From NCBI GenBank assembly GCA_964419605.1, contig CAYQQM010000008.1, positions 1 through 64,000 on the forward strand: a stretch of DNA of 64,000 nt, in the 5' to 3' direction. Source of the DNA: JABFXX01 sp964419605 (GTDB lineage Bacteria; Myxococcota_A; Polyangia; Haliangiales; Haliangiaceae). The position numbers were made by a program, and so were the translations under genes. Position 1 is the stretch's first letter. Each line of letters begins with the position of its first letter. Positions 34,059 through 42,867 of the stretch are shown piece after piece. The notes beneath the pieces were generated by a model, which saw only the letters and a list, made by a program, of their open reading frames with translations, did no database searches and was not told where the DNA came from.

Positions 34059-35441
34059 ATGAGAAGTAGGAAACCCGTCGTTTTCGCCGTGAGCTTGCTC
34101 GCGTGCGGCATTGGAATGTCGTCTTGTGCAGGTACACCCACTCCAGACGAAGCTGACCCGGCCCCGGACAGGAGTGTCTCGTCTTCGTCACCCTTGACCG
34201 AGCTCGCTGCCGACGACTTTGACCGACCCAACGAGGTTCCGTTGTCCGACCAAGGAAAGTGGAGGGGCAACTATACCCATGCTTCGGACCTTCAGCTTGT
34301 GGCAGACAGCATTCAGGCCACGTCGACGTCGGAGGATAACGTGATGTCCTACGTGGGCATCGCCACTCCGAACGATCAATACGCCCGCATCACTCTGAAA
34401 ACGCTGCGCAACAGTGGCACCACAAGCTTTCCAGGGGTGTTGTTGCGATGGGGGGAGGGATCCGATTTCGATGGCTACGACTGTCGCGTTGCTGGTCCTT
34501 CCGCTTCACGCATCGCAACATGGGTGCGTGGCAAATTCAAACAATTGAGTTGGCACAACGGTACGAGCTGGGAGACGGGTGATGATGTTCAGTGTGAAAT
34601 CGAAGGCACATCGATTCGCATGTATCGCATCCGCGACGGAATCAAAACGTTAGCCGCAACTGCCAGTGACGATTCTCACTCGAATGGGAGGGCGGGGGTA
34701 ATTATTTTCTCGGGCGGTAACATCCAAGATGTTCAATTGGACGCAATGAAAATCGGACGCATTGGTAGTTCGCCGACTCCTCCAAAGAGCCATTCACGCC
34801 TGGGCTGTTTGTTACCGCTTGGTGACTCCATTACTCAAGCAAACGGCGCTCATCTGGGATATCGCTACCGTCTGTGGGAAAAGCTGAAACAATCCGGTAT
34901 CCAACTCAATTTTGTTGGCTCGATGCATAGCAATTACACGCGTACTCCGAACTATCCCGATCCGACCTTTGACCGCGATCACGAGGGACATTGGGGATGG
35001 CGGGCGGATAGGTTGCTCCAGTCGCTTCCCGGATGGCTCTCGGGTTACACGCCAGGGATTGCGCTGGTGCATGTTGGATCGAATGATGTTTTTCAAGGGC
35101 AGTCGAACGAAACCACGATCTCTGAAATCGCCGGTATCATTGACGTGCTTCGTGGTGACAATCCGAGCGTTGCCATCTTGTTGGCCCAGCTAATTCCTCC
35201 AGCCGACGCTGCGCCGCGGCAGCAAGTGATCGATCTGAATCGTCGAATTTCCGAACTGGCAGCATCGAAAAGTACGATGGCGTCGCCCGTTACGATCGTA
35301 AATCAATTCGCCGGATTTGACCCCGCAGCAGATACCTACGATGGAGTTCATCCCAATGAGAGCGGTGAACGAAAGATGGCCGATAAATGGTACACAGCCA
35401 TGCAAACGTTAATCGCCGACGGGTTGACCGATTGCCCATAG
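34059..35441 (+). CDS. SGNH/GDSL hydrolase lipoprotein with N-terminal beta-sandwich
   Basis: 460 residues. Lipobox GMSSCAGTP. Residues about 48-235 form a concanavalin-like beta-sandwich (ADDFDRPNEVPLSDQGKW ... VLLRWGEGSDFDGYDCRVAG). The SGNH esterase follows: block I LLPLGDSITQ (Ser near 256), block III VHVGSNDVF and block V DTYDGVHPNESGE with the catalytic Asp and His. It is probably a secreted carbohydrate esterase with a sugar-binding domain. Confidence 0.85.
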   Translation: MRSRKPVVFAVSLLACGIGMSSCAGTPTPDEADPAPDRSVSSSSPLTELAADDFDRPNEVPLSDQGKWRGNYTHASDLQLVADSIQATSTSEDNVMSYVGIATPNDQYARITLKTLRNSGTTSFPGVLLRWGEGSDFDGYDCRVAGPSASRIATWVRGKFKQLSWHNGTSWETGDDVQCEIEGTSIRMYRIRDGIKTLAATASDDSHSNGRAGVIIFSGGNIQDVQLDAMKIGRIGSSPTPPKSHSRLGCLLPLGDSITQANGAHLGYRYRLWEKLKQSGIQLNFVGSMHSNYTRTPNYPDPTFDRDHEGHWGWRADRLLQSLPGWLSGYTPGIALVHVGSNDVFQGQSNETTISEIAGIIDVLRGDNPSVAILLAQLIPPADAAPRQQVIDLNRRISELAASKSTMASPVTIVNQFAGFDPAADTYDGVHPNESGERKMADKWYTAMQTLIADGLTDCP

Positions 35442-35552
35442 TAGGTCGGGCGTGGCTGCCCCGGTAATCTCAGCGCGCCGGGGCACTGTTTGGTGCTCCG
35501 ACTCCGCGTAGGTTGTCTTGACACCCGCAGATTTGTGTTTGAGGGTCTGTCG

Positions 35553-36098
35553 ATGGCAGCCGTAGAACCTGTGCCCATACAGTGCCGCCCAGTTGACCGT
35601 GTTGCGGTTCACCTGAACCAAGAGCCACCTGCACAGCTTCCACAGATGTGTCCCCTTGCGGACTTAGCTTTACTTCGCCAATCGAGTCATCGCACCCGAA
35701 CCAATGACGTATACGACGAGCTTTCAGCGAGCGAACTTGGCCTCGCCGTCACGGACTTGGCGGTTTTGATTCTAGGCGCCAAGTACCATAGGTCCCCAAC
35801 CGCGGCTCGGGCGAGAGCGTCGCGGAATTGGTGGGACGCCGTCAAAGGTCTGCACGATTCGCTGACCCGTCTGGAAAGCGCTTTGCGAAAGGCTGGGGTT
35901 TTGAAAGACGGTGAGTACCTATCGGATGCGCGAGAGGCGATTCACGCGACAAAGGTCCCCGAGTCCTCCACGTCACAGTGGATCCGAGAGCTGAAAGATC
36001 AAGGTGTTCCCAGCAAGGTTGCAGAGGGATGGGCGAAGTCGTTCGATGCCATCGTTGAGAAAGCGAAAGCGTTGTTCGAGCCGACGAGTGGCTACTAG
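35553..36098 (+). CDS. Hypothetical protein
   Basis: 181 residues if started at ATG 35553; the convincing helical part begins near residue 70 (VYDELSASELGLAVTDLAVLILGA). It is mostly alpha-helical with no signal peptide or motif I recognise. The first 60 residues are Pro/Gln-rich and may not be translated. It lies just before the mobile mystery operon, from which it is separated by an AT-rich regulatory region. Confidence 0.4.
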   Translation: MAAVEPVPIQCRPVDRVAVHLNQEPPAQLPQMCPLADLALLRQSSHRTRTNDVYDELSASELGLAVTDLAVLILGAKYHRSPTAARARASRNWWDAVKGLHDSLTRLESALRKAGVLKDGEYLSDAREAIHATKVPESSTSQWIRELKDQGVPSKVAEGWAKSFDAIVEKAKALFEPTSGY

Positions 36099-36236
36099 GC
36101 TGGCCTACGTGGCCTAGGCGAAGACGTGCACTGGGACAAGTTGCAAGTCGATCGCTGATTCCGGAACGTAATCCCCGAGTGGATTGACCAGCCGCCGCTC
36201 TTTGTCGCCGGCCTGAACCTTATTAAGACAATACAT

Positions 36237-36267
36237 AGGATGCCATCTTCTTAATATAAGGCATCCT
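36237..36267. promoter_or_regulatory. Operator-like inverted repeat 1 of mobile mystery operon
   Basis: AGGATGCC and GGCATCCT are perfect 8-bp arms separated by 15 AT-rich bases containing CTTAATATAA, which could be a -10 box. The dyad centre is about 65 bp upstream of the first gene. Confidence 0.5.
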
Positions 36268-36271
36268 AAAA

Positions 36272-36298
36272 GTTGTCTCAAATGACATGATAGACAAC
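36272..36298. promoter_or_regulatory. Operator-like inverted repeat 2 of mobile mystery operon
   Basis: GTTGTCT and AGACAAC are perfect 7-bp arms around 13 bases, ending 18 bp before the ATG at 36317. The HTH protein encoded first in the operon is the natural candidate to bind here and at the repeat just upstream. Confidence 0.5.
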
Positions 36299-36316
36299 CC
36301 ATGTTATGCTTTAAAC

Positions 36317-36793
36317 ATGAGACGAAACCCAAAACGGCTCCACCGGCAGCGGGCCCATATGGACGTCAAACTGGATGCGCTGCGCCCTTCGCTCGATCAG
36401 GCGACAACGCCACGCGGCGGATGGCTAAGAGCCATCCGTGACAGCATTGGAATGTCGGCTACGCAGCTCGGTCAGCGACTCGGGATCAGCAAGCAAGCGG
36501 TCCTCAAACTCGAGAGCAACGAGGTCCGGAAGTCTCTTTCCATCGGATCTCTCGAGCGTGTCGCCCGCGCGCTCGGGTGCCGGCTAGCATATGCGGTCAT
36601 CCCCGATGAGTCGCTGGGAGCGCAGCTCGAGCGTCGGGCTCGGCTTGTTGCCCAACGGAGCCTAATGCGCATTGGTCACTCGATGGCACTCGAGGCTCAA
36701 CAGCCACCTGGGTCGCTCCACGACCTTCAAGTCACCGAGCTGGCAAACGAGCTGAAGGACCGGCTTAGCACTGAGCTCTGGGAGGATGAATGA
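36317..36793 (+). CDS. Mobile mystery protein A (HTH antitoxin-like)
   Basis: 158 residues from ATG 36317. An N-terminal basic helix and LDALRPSLDQATTPRGGWLRAIRDSIGM lead into a lambda-repressor-like HTH (SATQLGQRLGISKQAVLKLES), then RVARALGCRLAYAVIPDESL and the characteristic ARLVAQRSLMRIGHSMALEAQQ. This is the TIGR02612 pattern, always paired with mobile mystery protein B. It probably binds the two dyads upstream and counteracts the Fic partner. The stop overlaps the next start (ATGA). Confidence 0.88.
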   Translation: MRRNPKRLHRQRAHMDVKLDALRPSLDQATTPRGGWLRAIRDSIGMSATQLGQRLGISKQAVLKLESNEVRKSLSIGSLERVARALGCRLAYAVIPDESLGAQLERRARLVAQRSLMRIGHSMALEAQQPPGSLHDLQVTELANELKDRLSTELWEDE

Positions 36794-37371
36794 GAATCTC
36801 GTATCCGCCTGGCGCGACACCGCTAGATCCGGTTGAAGCAGCTGGCCTGGTTCCGACGTCGATCTCGACGCAGGGCGAACTCAACGCATTCGAACAGGCC
36901 AACATCGCGGACGCGGAGCGGTGGGCGTTCAAGCGCAAGCGACAGGACTGTCTCACCGAGGGTTTCATTCGCGATCTGCATCGAAGGATGCTGAATCAAG
37001 TTTGGCGATGGGCGGGGACGTACAGGACCTCGGACAACAACATCGGGGTCAGCTGGGCTCAGATTCCGGAGCGGATCCTCAGACTTTGCGGGGACGGGAT
37101 CTACTGGATCGCGCACGGAACGTTCGCATGGGATGAGCTGGCCGCGCGCTTTCATCACCGGCTCGTGGCGATTCACCCGTTCCCGAACGGGAACGGTCGT
37201 CATGCTCGACTGTTGGCTGACGTGCTCCTGCGTGCCCACGGCGAGGAGATGTTCAGTTGGGGGCGCGAATCCTTGGTCCATCCGACGGAAACCAGAAACC
37301 GCTACCTCGCCGCTTTGCGGGCAGCGGACGATCGGAATTATGCGCCTCTGATCAAATTCGTCCGATCGTGA
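36790..37371 (+). CDS. Mobile mystery protein B (Fic/DOC family)
   Basis: 193 residues. The Fic motif is HPFPNGNGRHARLLAD (about 133-148); the usual Asp/Glu before GNGR is Asn, which is typical of this subfamily. The N-terminus PPGATPLDPVEAAGLVP is the subfamily signature. Fic proteins transfer nucleotide groups to target proteins, so this is probably the toxin of a mobile two-gene module with protein A. Confidence 0.88.
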   Translation: MRISYPPGATPLDPVEAAGLVPTSISTQGELNAFEQANIADAERWAFKRKRQDCLTEGFIRDLHRRMLNQVWRWAGTYRTSDNNIGVSWAQIPERILRLCGDGIYWIAHGTFAWDELAARFHHRLVAIHPFPNGNGRHARLLADVLLRAHGEEMFSWGRESLVHPTETRNRYLAALRAADDRNYAPLIKFVRS

Positions 37372-37383
37372 CACTCACCTGGG

Positions 37384-38626
37384 CTAAAGCGACAATCCGA
37401 CTCGGCGGCGCGCGGTTAGGCAGTGGTCGGAACCCAGCGTGAAGTCGCGACAGGTTTTGGGCCGATCGTCGTAGATCGAGCAGGCGTAACGGCCCGTCCG
37501 CCCCGGTGTTGGATCGAAAACNNNNNNNNNNNNNNNNNNNNNNNNNNNNNNNNNNNNNNNNNNNNNNNNNNNNNNNNNNNNNNNNNNNNNNNNNNNNNNN
37601 NNNNNNNNNNNNNNNNNNNNNCCCGGCTTCGCCGGGGTGCGCAGCACTCCCGATCCGGGAGTGCGGAGGTAGATCGAAAACCCCGGCTTCGCCGGGGTGC
37701 GCAGCACTCCCGATCCGGGAGTGCGGAGGTAGATCGGGCTGTCCGCCCTCGAGCGCGATGCAGCGATCGCCCGCGCGTGCGAGCTCTAGGTACGTGGTTC
37801 GATCGATGACGTAGGCAGGGTGTTTCTTCACGACTGGGTCGCGTTTTCCGACTTCGACCGAGTGGTAGGCTGCGCGGCAGCACGCACCACAGGTTTGACA
37901 GTCGAGGGCGGGTTCGAAGCGTTCGCATCCCGGCCAGGCGTGTTCCACCTTGCCTTGGGAGTGTCGGCATCGCTCGACGCTGCGATGGCTGAATCGCCAC
38001 GCACATGTTCCACAGCTGCCAGAGGTGCCAGCGGGCAGGCCGCTGGGGTGTGGAGTGGGAATTGCCACGTCATGCCACAGGGTCGTCGGATCCGCGGCGA
38101 GGCTGCACGTTGTGGCAGCGATTTGCGCGGTGGCAGCGAGCGCATTCGCAAGGGCGGGGTTCCACGGCGGCCCCTCGGCGCGGCGCAGCCCGGAAATCGC
38201 TGCCACTACAGTGCGATCGCTGCGATCGGCAAGGACATCGCCGTGCAGATGGTTCCAAAATGACTCGCGAAACGACGTGGTCGGCGCGAGCAACCCGCGT
38301 ATTCCGTACCGCGAGGCCATGACCCATTGCAGCCGAAGGCAGGCGTGTTCCCTCCATTCGTCGCTCGGCCCGGTGTTGTCCATGCCCCAATCGGGACGCT
38401 CGAACGAGGACTCTCCCTCGATCAGGGAGTGACACAGCTCGTGGAAGATCATTTGGGCCAGGCAGTCGTCAGGGTCGAGCGTATCCGCGCGACCGATCGC
38501 CAGCGTTCCTGCGCCATCGGTGGCGGCGTACGCGTCACTCGTTCGGACGACGCGCAGTCCAATACGACGCGCAACGTTCAGCCAGATCTGCGACAACGGA
38601 TCCGTATACCGAGCGCTGCGAGTCAC
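37384..38626 (-). CDS. HExxH domain plus YkgJ-type cysteine cluster protein, interrupted by gap and repeats
   Basis: GTG start at 38626. The N-terminal half contains QMIFHELCHSLIEGESS, a zinc-peptidase-like HExxH (about 62). A linker with CGTCAWRF follows, then the YkgJ domain CQTCGACCRAAYHSVEVG. The rest of that domain, CSIYDDRPKTCRDFTLGSDHC ending RRRVGLSL, is found on the other side of the gap and ends at 37384. In between are at least two in-frame copies of a 20-residue repeat (FDLPPHSRIGSAAHPGEAGV) and 100 N. The gap length is arbitrary, so reading-frame continuity cannot be judged. The cysteines probably bind metal. Function unknown. Confidence 0.65.
37522..37621. other. Assembly gap (100 N)
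   Basis: Exactly 100 N, the conventional size for a gap of unknown length. Both edges carry the same 60-bp repeat context (GATCGAAAAC on the left; full repeat units on the right), so the assembler probably broke inside a tandem array. Confidence 0.95.
37622..37735. repeat. 60-bp tandem repeat with two hairpins per unit
   Basis: Almost two complete units are visible after the gap, identical over their shared length. Each contains CCCCGGCTTCGCCGGGG (7-bp stem) and CACTCCCGATCCGGGAGTG (8-bp stem). The 60-bp period is 20 codons, so the array adds 20-residue units to the YkgJ-type protein on the minus strand. The left gap edge ends in the same GATCGAAAAC phase. Confidence 0.85.
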
Positions 38627-38683
38627 CCGATGACAGCTAGCATAAAACTTGCCGCATCGCAGACCTTGGACGAGGCTCGAGCT

Positions 38684-38887
38684 ATGAGCACCGATGTTGC
38701 CCTTGCAGGGTTTGTATTTTGCGCCGACGACTGGGCTGCGTATGAACCCGATTACCGCGCCGAACTTCTCGCCGCCGCCGCCGGCGGCCGTAGCGCAGAG
38801 GAGATGGCGCGCGCGCTGCGACTGTGGGACTCAGGGCCGGTTGACGCGGGGCGCCGTGAACCGAGCGACGGGCTACCTTTGTGCTGA
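38684..38887 (+). CDS. Small hypothetical protein
   Basis: 67 residues from ATG 38684 (MSTDVALAGFVFCADDWAAY). A longer form from ATG 38630 is possible. It is acidic and mostly helical (YRAELLAAAAGGRSAEEMARALRLWDSG), with no known motif. It overlaps the end of the tube-like gene on the other strand by 15 bp. It may not be expressed. Confidence 0.35.
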   Translation: MSTDVALAGFVFCADDWAAYEPDYRAELLAAAAGGRSAEEMARALRLWDSGPVDAGRREPSDGLPLC

Positions 38888-39826
38888 GTCGTACTCGAAG
38901 ATATTGAACTTCATTCTCTCAACGTACAGCTCCACGGTAAAGCGCTTGATCTTTTCGGCGTTCGCCTCGCCGTCATCTTGGCCGAACTGCTTGAATCCTA
39001 TGCCGATTAACTCGATTTCGCCGAGCTCGTGTTTCATGTCCGGATCGAGAAACACGATGCGACCGGTGCGATGGTCCAGTTCACGGTGGTAACCTTCGAC
39101 GAACCACTTGTGCGCGGCTTTCGACCACTCTTCGAAGTCGGCGTTCGAGATCGAAAGCTTCAAGTCAGGAACGGTAACCTTGGCGGGTGCCTTGATGGGC
39201 TCTCGGTGAATGCCGATGTAATTAGGCTGCACGGCGCATTTCCAAGCAAAAGCGTCGACCGATGCGACTCGGTCGCACGGTAACGGTGGTAGGCCGCTGA
39301 GGCTTTGGTCGATCTCCACGCGAAAGTTCGAGCACAACCATTGTTTTTGTTTCGGCCCGACTATTCCAGACACCGGTTGGCCATCGCCCTTGATCCATCG
39401 CACGTATTCAGCATCGAACTCGATGTCGAAATACGCGGCCTCCCTTGAACTACCATCGAGCTTGGGAATGCCAATGCTGGTGAGGTGCGCGTTGGTGAAG
39501 TTGATGCGCGATTGGGCGAACCCATTGAAGTCGGCCACATTAACGTGCCCATTCCTTGTTTCATATTGTTTGTCGAACGCCAACTGCATCCATTCGTACA
39601 GTGATCGTCCCATGCCGATGCCAATAGAGGCCTTGCCGGGGCCCCACTTCATGTTGGCCATGTGCTTCATCTGAATGTTATCGGGCCCGAGGTCATTGGT
39701 CACGATATCGCCCATCATCTGCAGGCCACTGAACTTCTTCGTGTAGCCAGCGCTGTTGCCAGCTTTTTTCCCGTCGATCACCAGCTCGAATCGACCCGCG
39801 GTGTAGTCCCTATTTCCGATCGCCAT
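38873..39826 (-). CDS. Phage tube-like protein with two gp19-type domains
   Basis: 317 residues. The first half (NRDYTAGRFELVIDGKKAG ... AAYFDIEFDAEYVRW, about 3-150) has the beta-sandwich pattern of T4 gp19/PF06841 tube proteins. The second half (VTVPDLKLSISNADFEEWSKAAHKWFVEG ... RFTVELYVERMKFNIF, about 200-310) repeats the same order. Single gp19 domains form phage, T6SS-like and extracellular contractile injection tubes. A duplicated, isolated copy is unusual: no sheath, baseplate or spike gene is nearby. A long inverted repeat covers its ribosome binding site. Confidence 0.75.
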   Translation of the reverse strand: MAIGNRDYTAGRFELVIDGKKAGNSAGYTKKFSGLQMMGDIVTNDLGPDNIQMKHMANMKWGPGKASIGIGMGRSLYEWMQLAFDKQYETRNGHVNVADFNGFAQSRINFTNAHLTSIGIPKLDGSSREAAYFDIEFDAEYVRWIKGDGQPVSGIVGPKQKQWLCSNFRVEIDQSLSGLPPLPCDRVASVDAFAWKCAVQPNYIGIHREPIKAPAKVTVPDLKLSISNADFEEWSKAAHKWFVEGYHRELDHRTGRIVFLDPDMKHELGEIELIGIGFKQFGQDDGEANAEKIKRFTVELYVERMKFNIFEYDSAQR

Positions 39827-39835
39827 AGCTCAGTG

Positions 39836-39960
39836 TCTCCAGATTAGTAGGTAGGCCGCTGCCTGCAAGAACATTCGGTTCTTTGCTTTGTACTACGCTT
39901 GGCCGGGGTGCGATCTACCCCGGGTTTGCAGCAGACCCTCCTACCCCTAAAATCTGGAGA
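39836..39960 (-). promoter_or_regulatory. Long inverted repeat covering the tube-gene ribosome binding site
   Basis: In the mRNA of the tube-like gene, UCUCCAGAUU at the upstream end can pair with AAUCUGGAGA near the start, a perfect 10-bp helix that continues imperfectly (UAGGGGUAG with CUAC/CCUAC). The second arm contains the only good Shine-Dalgarno (GGAG), ten bases before the AUG. The 125-bp span could be a regulatory leader or a MITE-like insert. Confidence 0.55.
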
Positions 39961-39989
39961 AGTTTAGCGAATTTGCCCCAGTTCGGAGC

Positions 39990-41171
39990 CTATTGACCGG
40001 GTCGCGGCGGCGACGAGGGGCCGGGATGCGCGGGGCGCGGGTTCTGGCCGGCTCGGGGGCCCGGGCCGACGGGTCGGTAGACCGGACGTTCGGGCGGCGT
40101 GGGCTGCGCCGGGCCGCCGGAGGGTGGCTGCGGCGCCGGCGGCTGCGATACCGGGGGGCCAGGCTGCACTGGGCGCGGAACCGGGCCCACGGGATGCGTC
40201 ACGGGCGGCTGCATCGGTGGTCGCTCGGGCCGTGGCACAACCGGATTCGGAGTAGTTGGCGGGGGCCCGACCGGGCGCGGCGACGGCCCCACGGGGTGGG
40301 TCACGGGGGGTTGCATCGGGGGGCGGCCTGGAGGCGCGACCGGAGGTTGTGCTACAGGCGGACGGCCGACCGGCGGCCGTTCTGGACGGAAAATCGGACC
40401 GGCTGGTTGATTGCTGATCGGCGGATTCTCGGGTCTCGGGGGCGGCACCACGACAGGCGGCTGGGCAGGCGGACGCGGCCCCGGTGGTTGCACGACAATT
40501 GGAGGCTGAGCTGGACGCGGGCCCGGGGCGGGAACGACGACCGGCGGACGAGGGCCGGGCGGCTGCGAAACCGGCGGCGGTTGGACCGGCCCGGGACGGA
40601 ACCCGCCTGGCTGATTCACTACGGGCGGCCGATCCGATCGCGGGGGAGGCGGTTGCGTCCAGCCGCCGGGTTGGGTCGCCGGAGGAGGAGTGTGCCAGCC
40701 TCTCGGAGGCACGACGATGGGGGGCCGACCGTCGCGATGATCGCGAACTTGCCAGGTCGATGGGACGCGCGCGGGGGGCGTCCAGTAGCCTGGCGTGTAC
40801 ACGTACGTGCTGCCGCTATAATCGTAATACGGCTGCACGTACACGTAGCCCTCGCGCTGTCGTTCCCAGCGGCCACTGACCCAGACCCATTCGTATCCGT
40901 TCCAGTGCCAATAGCCATCGATCCACGAATAGCCGTAGCCTGGCGAGACGGTCATGGTCTCGTACAGAGGCTGCGGCGGCATGCTCGACACCTGGTAGGG
41001 GGTCGGAGTGGTCACGGTTACACTTGCGCTCGCCGAGTACCCTGCGCTGGATCCGTATTCGTAGTTGGTGTAACCGCTGTTCACAGGCCGGGCTTCACGA
41101 ACCACGCATGCCGGCGAAGCGACTCCGATGCACGTAGTGGCGATCCATCTCGCAAGGTTGCGAAAACGCAT
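39990..41171 (-). CDS. Proline-rich lipoprotein with WxxGxW repeats
   Basis: 393 residues. Signal peptide with Cys (CIGVASPACVVREA). Residues about 75-135 carry YSWIDGYWHWNGYEWVWVSG and YVYTPGYWTPP, the YxWxxGxW pattern of outer surface proteins. The C-terminal 240 residues are almost only Pro, Gly, Arg, Gln and Val, and the segment ERPPMQPPVTHPVGP occurs twice. It is probably exposed at the outer membrane as an extended stalk. Confidence 0.8.
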   Translation of the reverse strand: MRFRNLARWIATTCIGVASPACVVREARPVNSGYTNYEYGSSAGYSASASVTVTTPTPYQVSSMPPQPLYETMTVSPGYGYSWIDGYWHWNGYEWVWVSGRWERQREGYVYVQPYYDYSGSTYVYTPGYWTPPARVPSTWQVRDHRDGRPPIVVPPRGWHTPPPATQPGGWTQPPPPRSDRPPVVNQPGGFRPGPVQPPPVSQPPGPRPPVVVPAPGPRPAQPPIVVQPPGPRPPAQPPVVVPPPRPENPPISNQPAGPIFRPERPPVGRPPVAQPPVAPPGRPPMQPPVTHPVGPSPRPVGPPPTTPNPVVPRPERPPMQPPVTHPVGPVPRPVQPGPPVSQPPAPQPPSGGPAQPTPPERPVYRPVGPGPRAGQNPRPAHPGPSSPPRPGQ

Positions 41172-41350
41172 GGCTTGTTCTCCTGAGCAGTTAGACTGAG
41201 CGGTTAGGCGATCGATTCAACGGCACACCCCCGCGGAACCTGCAACCCAGATACCACCGGGACATTCGATAGATACAAGTGTAGTCACAACTGGATCGTC
41301 CTTGCCAGGTCGATGCGCAAAAGTGATACCTCACTGCAAGGCGAAGGAAC

Positions 41351-41800
41351 GTGGCACTCGCACTTGGAACACGTTGGTCTACATTGGCCGCAGTTGCGAG
41401 CGCGATTGCAGCAATCGCGCTGGCGGCGGCGGTCGCTGGAGGCAGTTGTCGCGTTGCGCGGCCCGGCCCTGAAGTCGCCGTAGGAAACCTGTTACAGGCT
41501 GCCGCAGCTGCGGATCGGGACGCCATTTACCAGCTGCTGACACCAGCCACGCAGGCGCGGCTCGCGGCGGAGGCGCAGCGCGCGATCGACCTAAACGGCG
41601 GTTCGGTGCGGTACACGGCCAAAGACATGATTTCGATCGGTTCGTCCAAAGGAGTGTCGGCACCCTCGGCGGTCACCGTCATTCAACAGCACGGCGACCG
41701 CGCGATTGTAGAAATCGTCGTTTCAACCGGGCGGTCGCGACTCGAGCTTGAGAAATCTGGCGGACAGTGGCGGATCAGCTTTCCGAGCTACGGTCGCTAG
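41351..41800 (+). CDS. Exported NTF2-like hypothetical protein
   Basis: 149 residues from GTG 41351. A hydrophobic N-terminal segment (AAVASAIAAIALAAAVAGG) is either a signal or an anchor. The remainder (VAVGNLLQAAAAADRDAIYQLLTPATQARL ... GDRAIVEIVVS ... GGQWRISFPSYGR) has the helix-then-curved-sheet pattern of NTF2/DUF4878-like folds. It lies just upstream of the SPFH pair and may belong to the same transcript. Confidence 0.6.
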   Translation: MALALGTRWSTLAAVASAIAAIALAAAVAGGSCRVARPGPEVAVGNLLQAAAAADRDAIYQLLTPATQARLAAEAQRAIDLNGGSVRYTAKDMISIGSSKGVSAPSAVTVIQQHGDRAIVEIVVSTGRSRLELEKSGGQWRISFPSYGR

Positions 41801-41820
41801 CCCTATAGCCACGATAAGAA

Positions 41821-42867
41821 GTGTCGTGCCAGGATGCCGCCATGCTGCTCAACTTGGTTGCGGAGTACCTAAAAAGCGCCAGTGCGGGTACGTGGCTTGG
41901 TGGGATGTGCCTCGGCGTTTTGGTGTGGTTCGTCGTGCGGTATGGCGTAGGCGGCCTTTACACCGTCGACCAAAATGAACGCGCCGTACTCACGAGTTTT
42001 GGGCGTGCGCATCGCTTAACGGGAGCAACGACCGCGATGACCGCTGCGGGCAATGCGATGAGCGATTCCGAAAAGCAGCGGTACATTTGGCCGCAGGTTG
42101 ACGTTATCGGGCCGGGAGGACCGTATTTCCGCTGGCCATGGCAACAAGTTCACAAAGTGTCGATTGCAACCCGGACGGTCAATATGGCGTGGGATCCTGA
42201 CTCGCCTACCGCCAACAATGGCGGGACGCAAATCGAGGCGGTCACTAAGGATCAGCTCAACGTTGGACTCACCGGCCAGGTGCGGTTCCGGGTATCCGAG
42301 CAGAATCTGTATGCGTACCTATTCGGGGTGAAGTACCCGCCATCGCACGTCATGGGATTCTTCATCTCGATCTTGCGCGAGCGCATCGCGAAGTTTCAAG
42401 CGCCCAAACCGACCGAAATCAACACCTCAGAACCTGTCGATGCCGGCATCGCCGTATCGATCAACGAGCTGCGCAAGAACCTTCGTAGTCTCAATGACCT
42501 AATGGATGCGGAATGTGCCGCCTCGGTGGCGCGTTACGGCGTGCACTTTGATGCTTCGTTGATCACAGAAATCGACCCACCGCCAGAAGTCGAATCGGCG
42601 CTTGCCGCGATCAATACGGCACACAACCAGGTCTCCTCGGACATTAGCCTCGCTCAAGCCGGCGCCGATCAGCGGATTGTGCAGAGCAAGCGAGCGGTGG
42701 AAATCGAAACGCTGCGGGCGCAGGCGGAAGTGGAACCGCTGCGCGCATTGGCAGCTCAGTTGGAAGCGCTCGATGCCCATGGGCCGGGGGCCCTGACGGC
42801 GTATGTGCGCAATATGAAATTGGGACTCTACGCGAAGGCGGAACGGGTCTTCATGGAGAACACCTAA
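41821..42867 (+). CDS. SPFH/band 7 protein, HflK-like
   Basis: 348 residues from GTG 41821. One membrane helix (about 28-42) precedes an SPFH domain (VDQNERAVLTSFGRAHRL ... LNVGLTGQVRFRVS) and a C-terminal coiled coil rich in Ala/Glu (AVEIETLRAQAEVEPLRALAAQ). An insert with the run of GNAMSDSEKQRY follows the first strand. The stop shares a base with the next start (TAATG). Such pairs form membrane scaffolds. Confidence 0.75.
   Translation: MSCQDAAMLLNLVAEYLKSASAGTWLGGMCLGVLVWFVVRYGVGGLYTVDQNERAVLTSFGRAHRLTGATTAMTAAGNAMSDSEKQRYIWPQVDVIGPGGPYFRWPWQQVHKVSIATRTVNMAWDPDSPTANNGGTQIEAVTKDQLNVGLTGQVRFRVSEQNLYAYLFGVKYPPSHVMGFFISILRERIAKFQAPKPTEINTSEPVDAGIAVSINELRKNLRSLNDLMDAECAASVARYGVHFDASLITEIDPPPEVESALAAINTAHNQVSSDISLAQAGADQRIVQSKRAVEIETLRAQAEVEPLRALAAQLEALDAHGPGALTAYVRNMKLGLYAKAERVFMENT

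Noticed and set aside
37622..37735. CRISPR-like array
   Set aside because: The units are contiguous 60-bp tandem repeats without spacers and lie in a coding frame.
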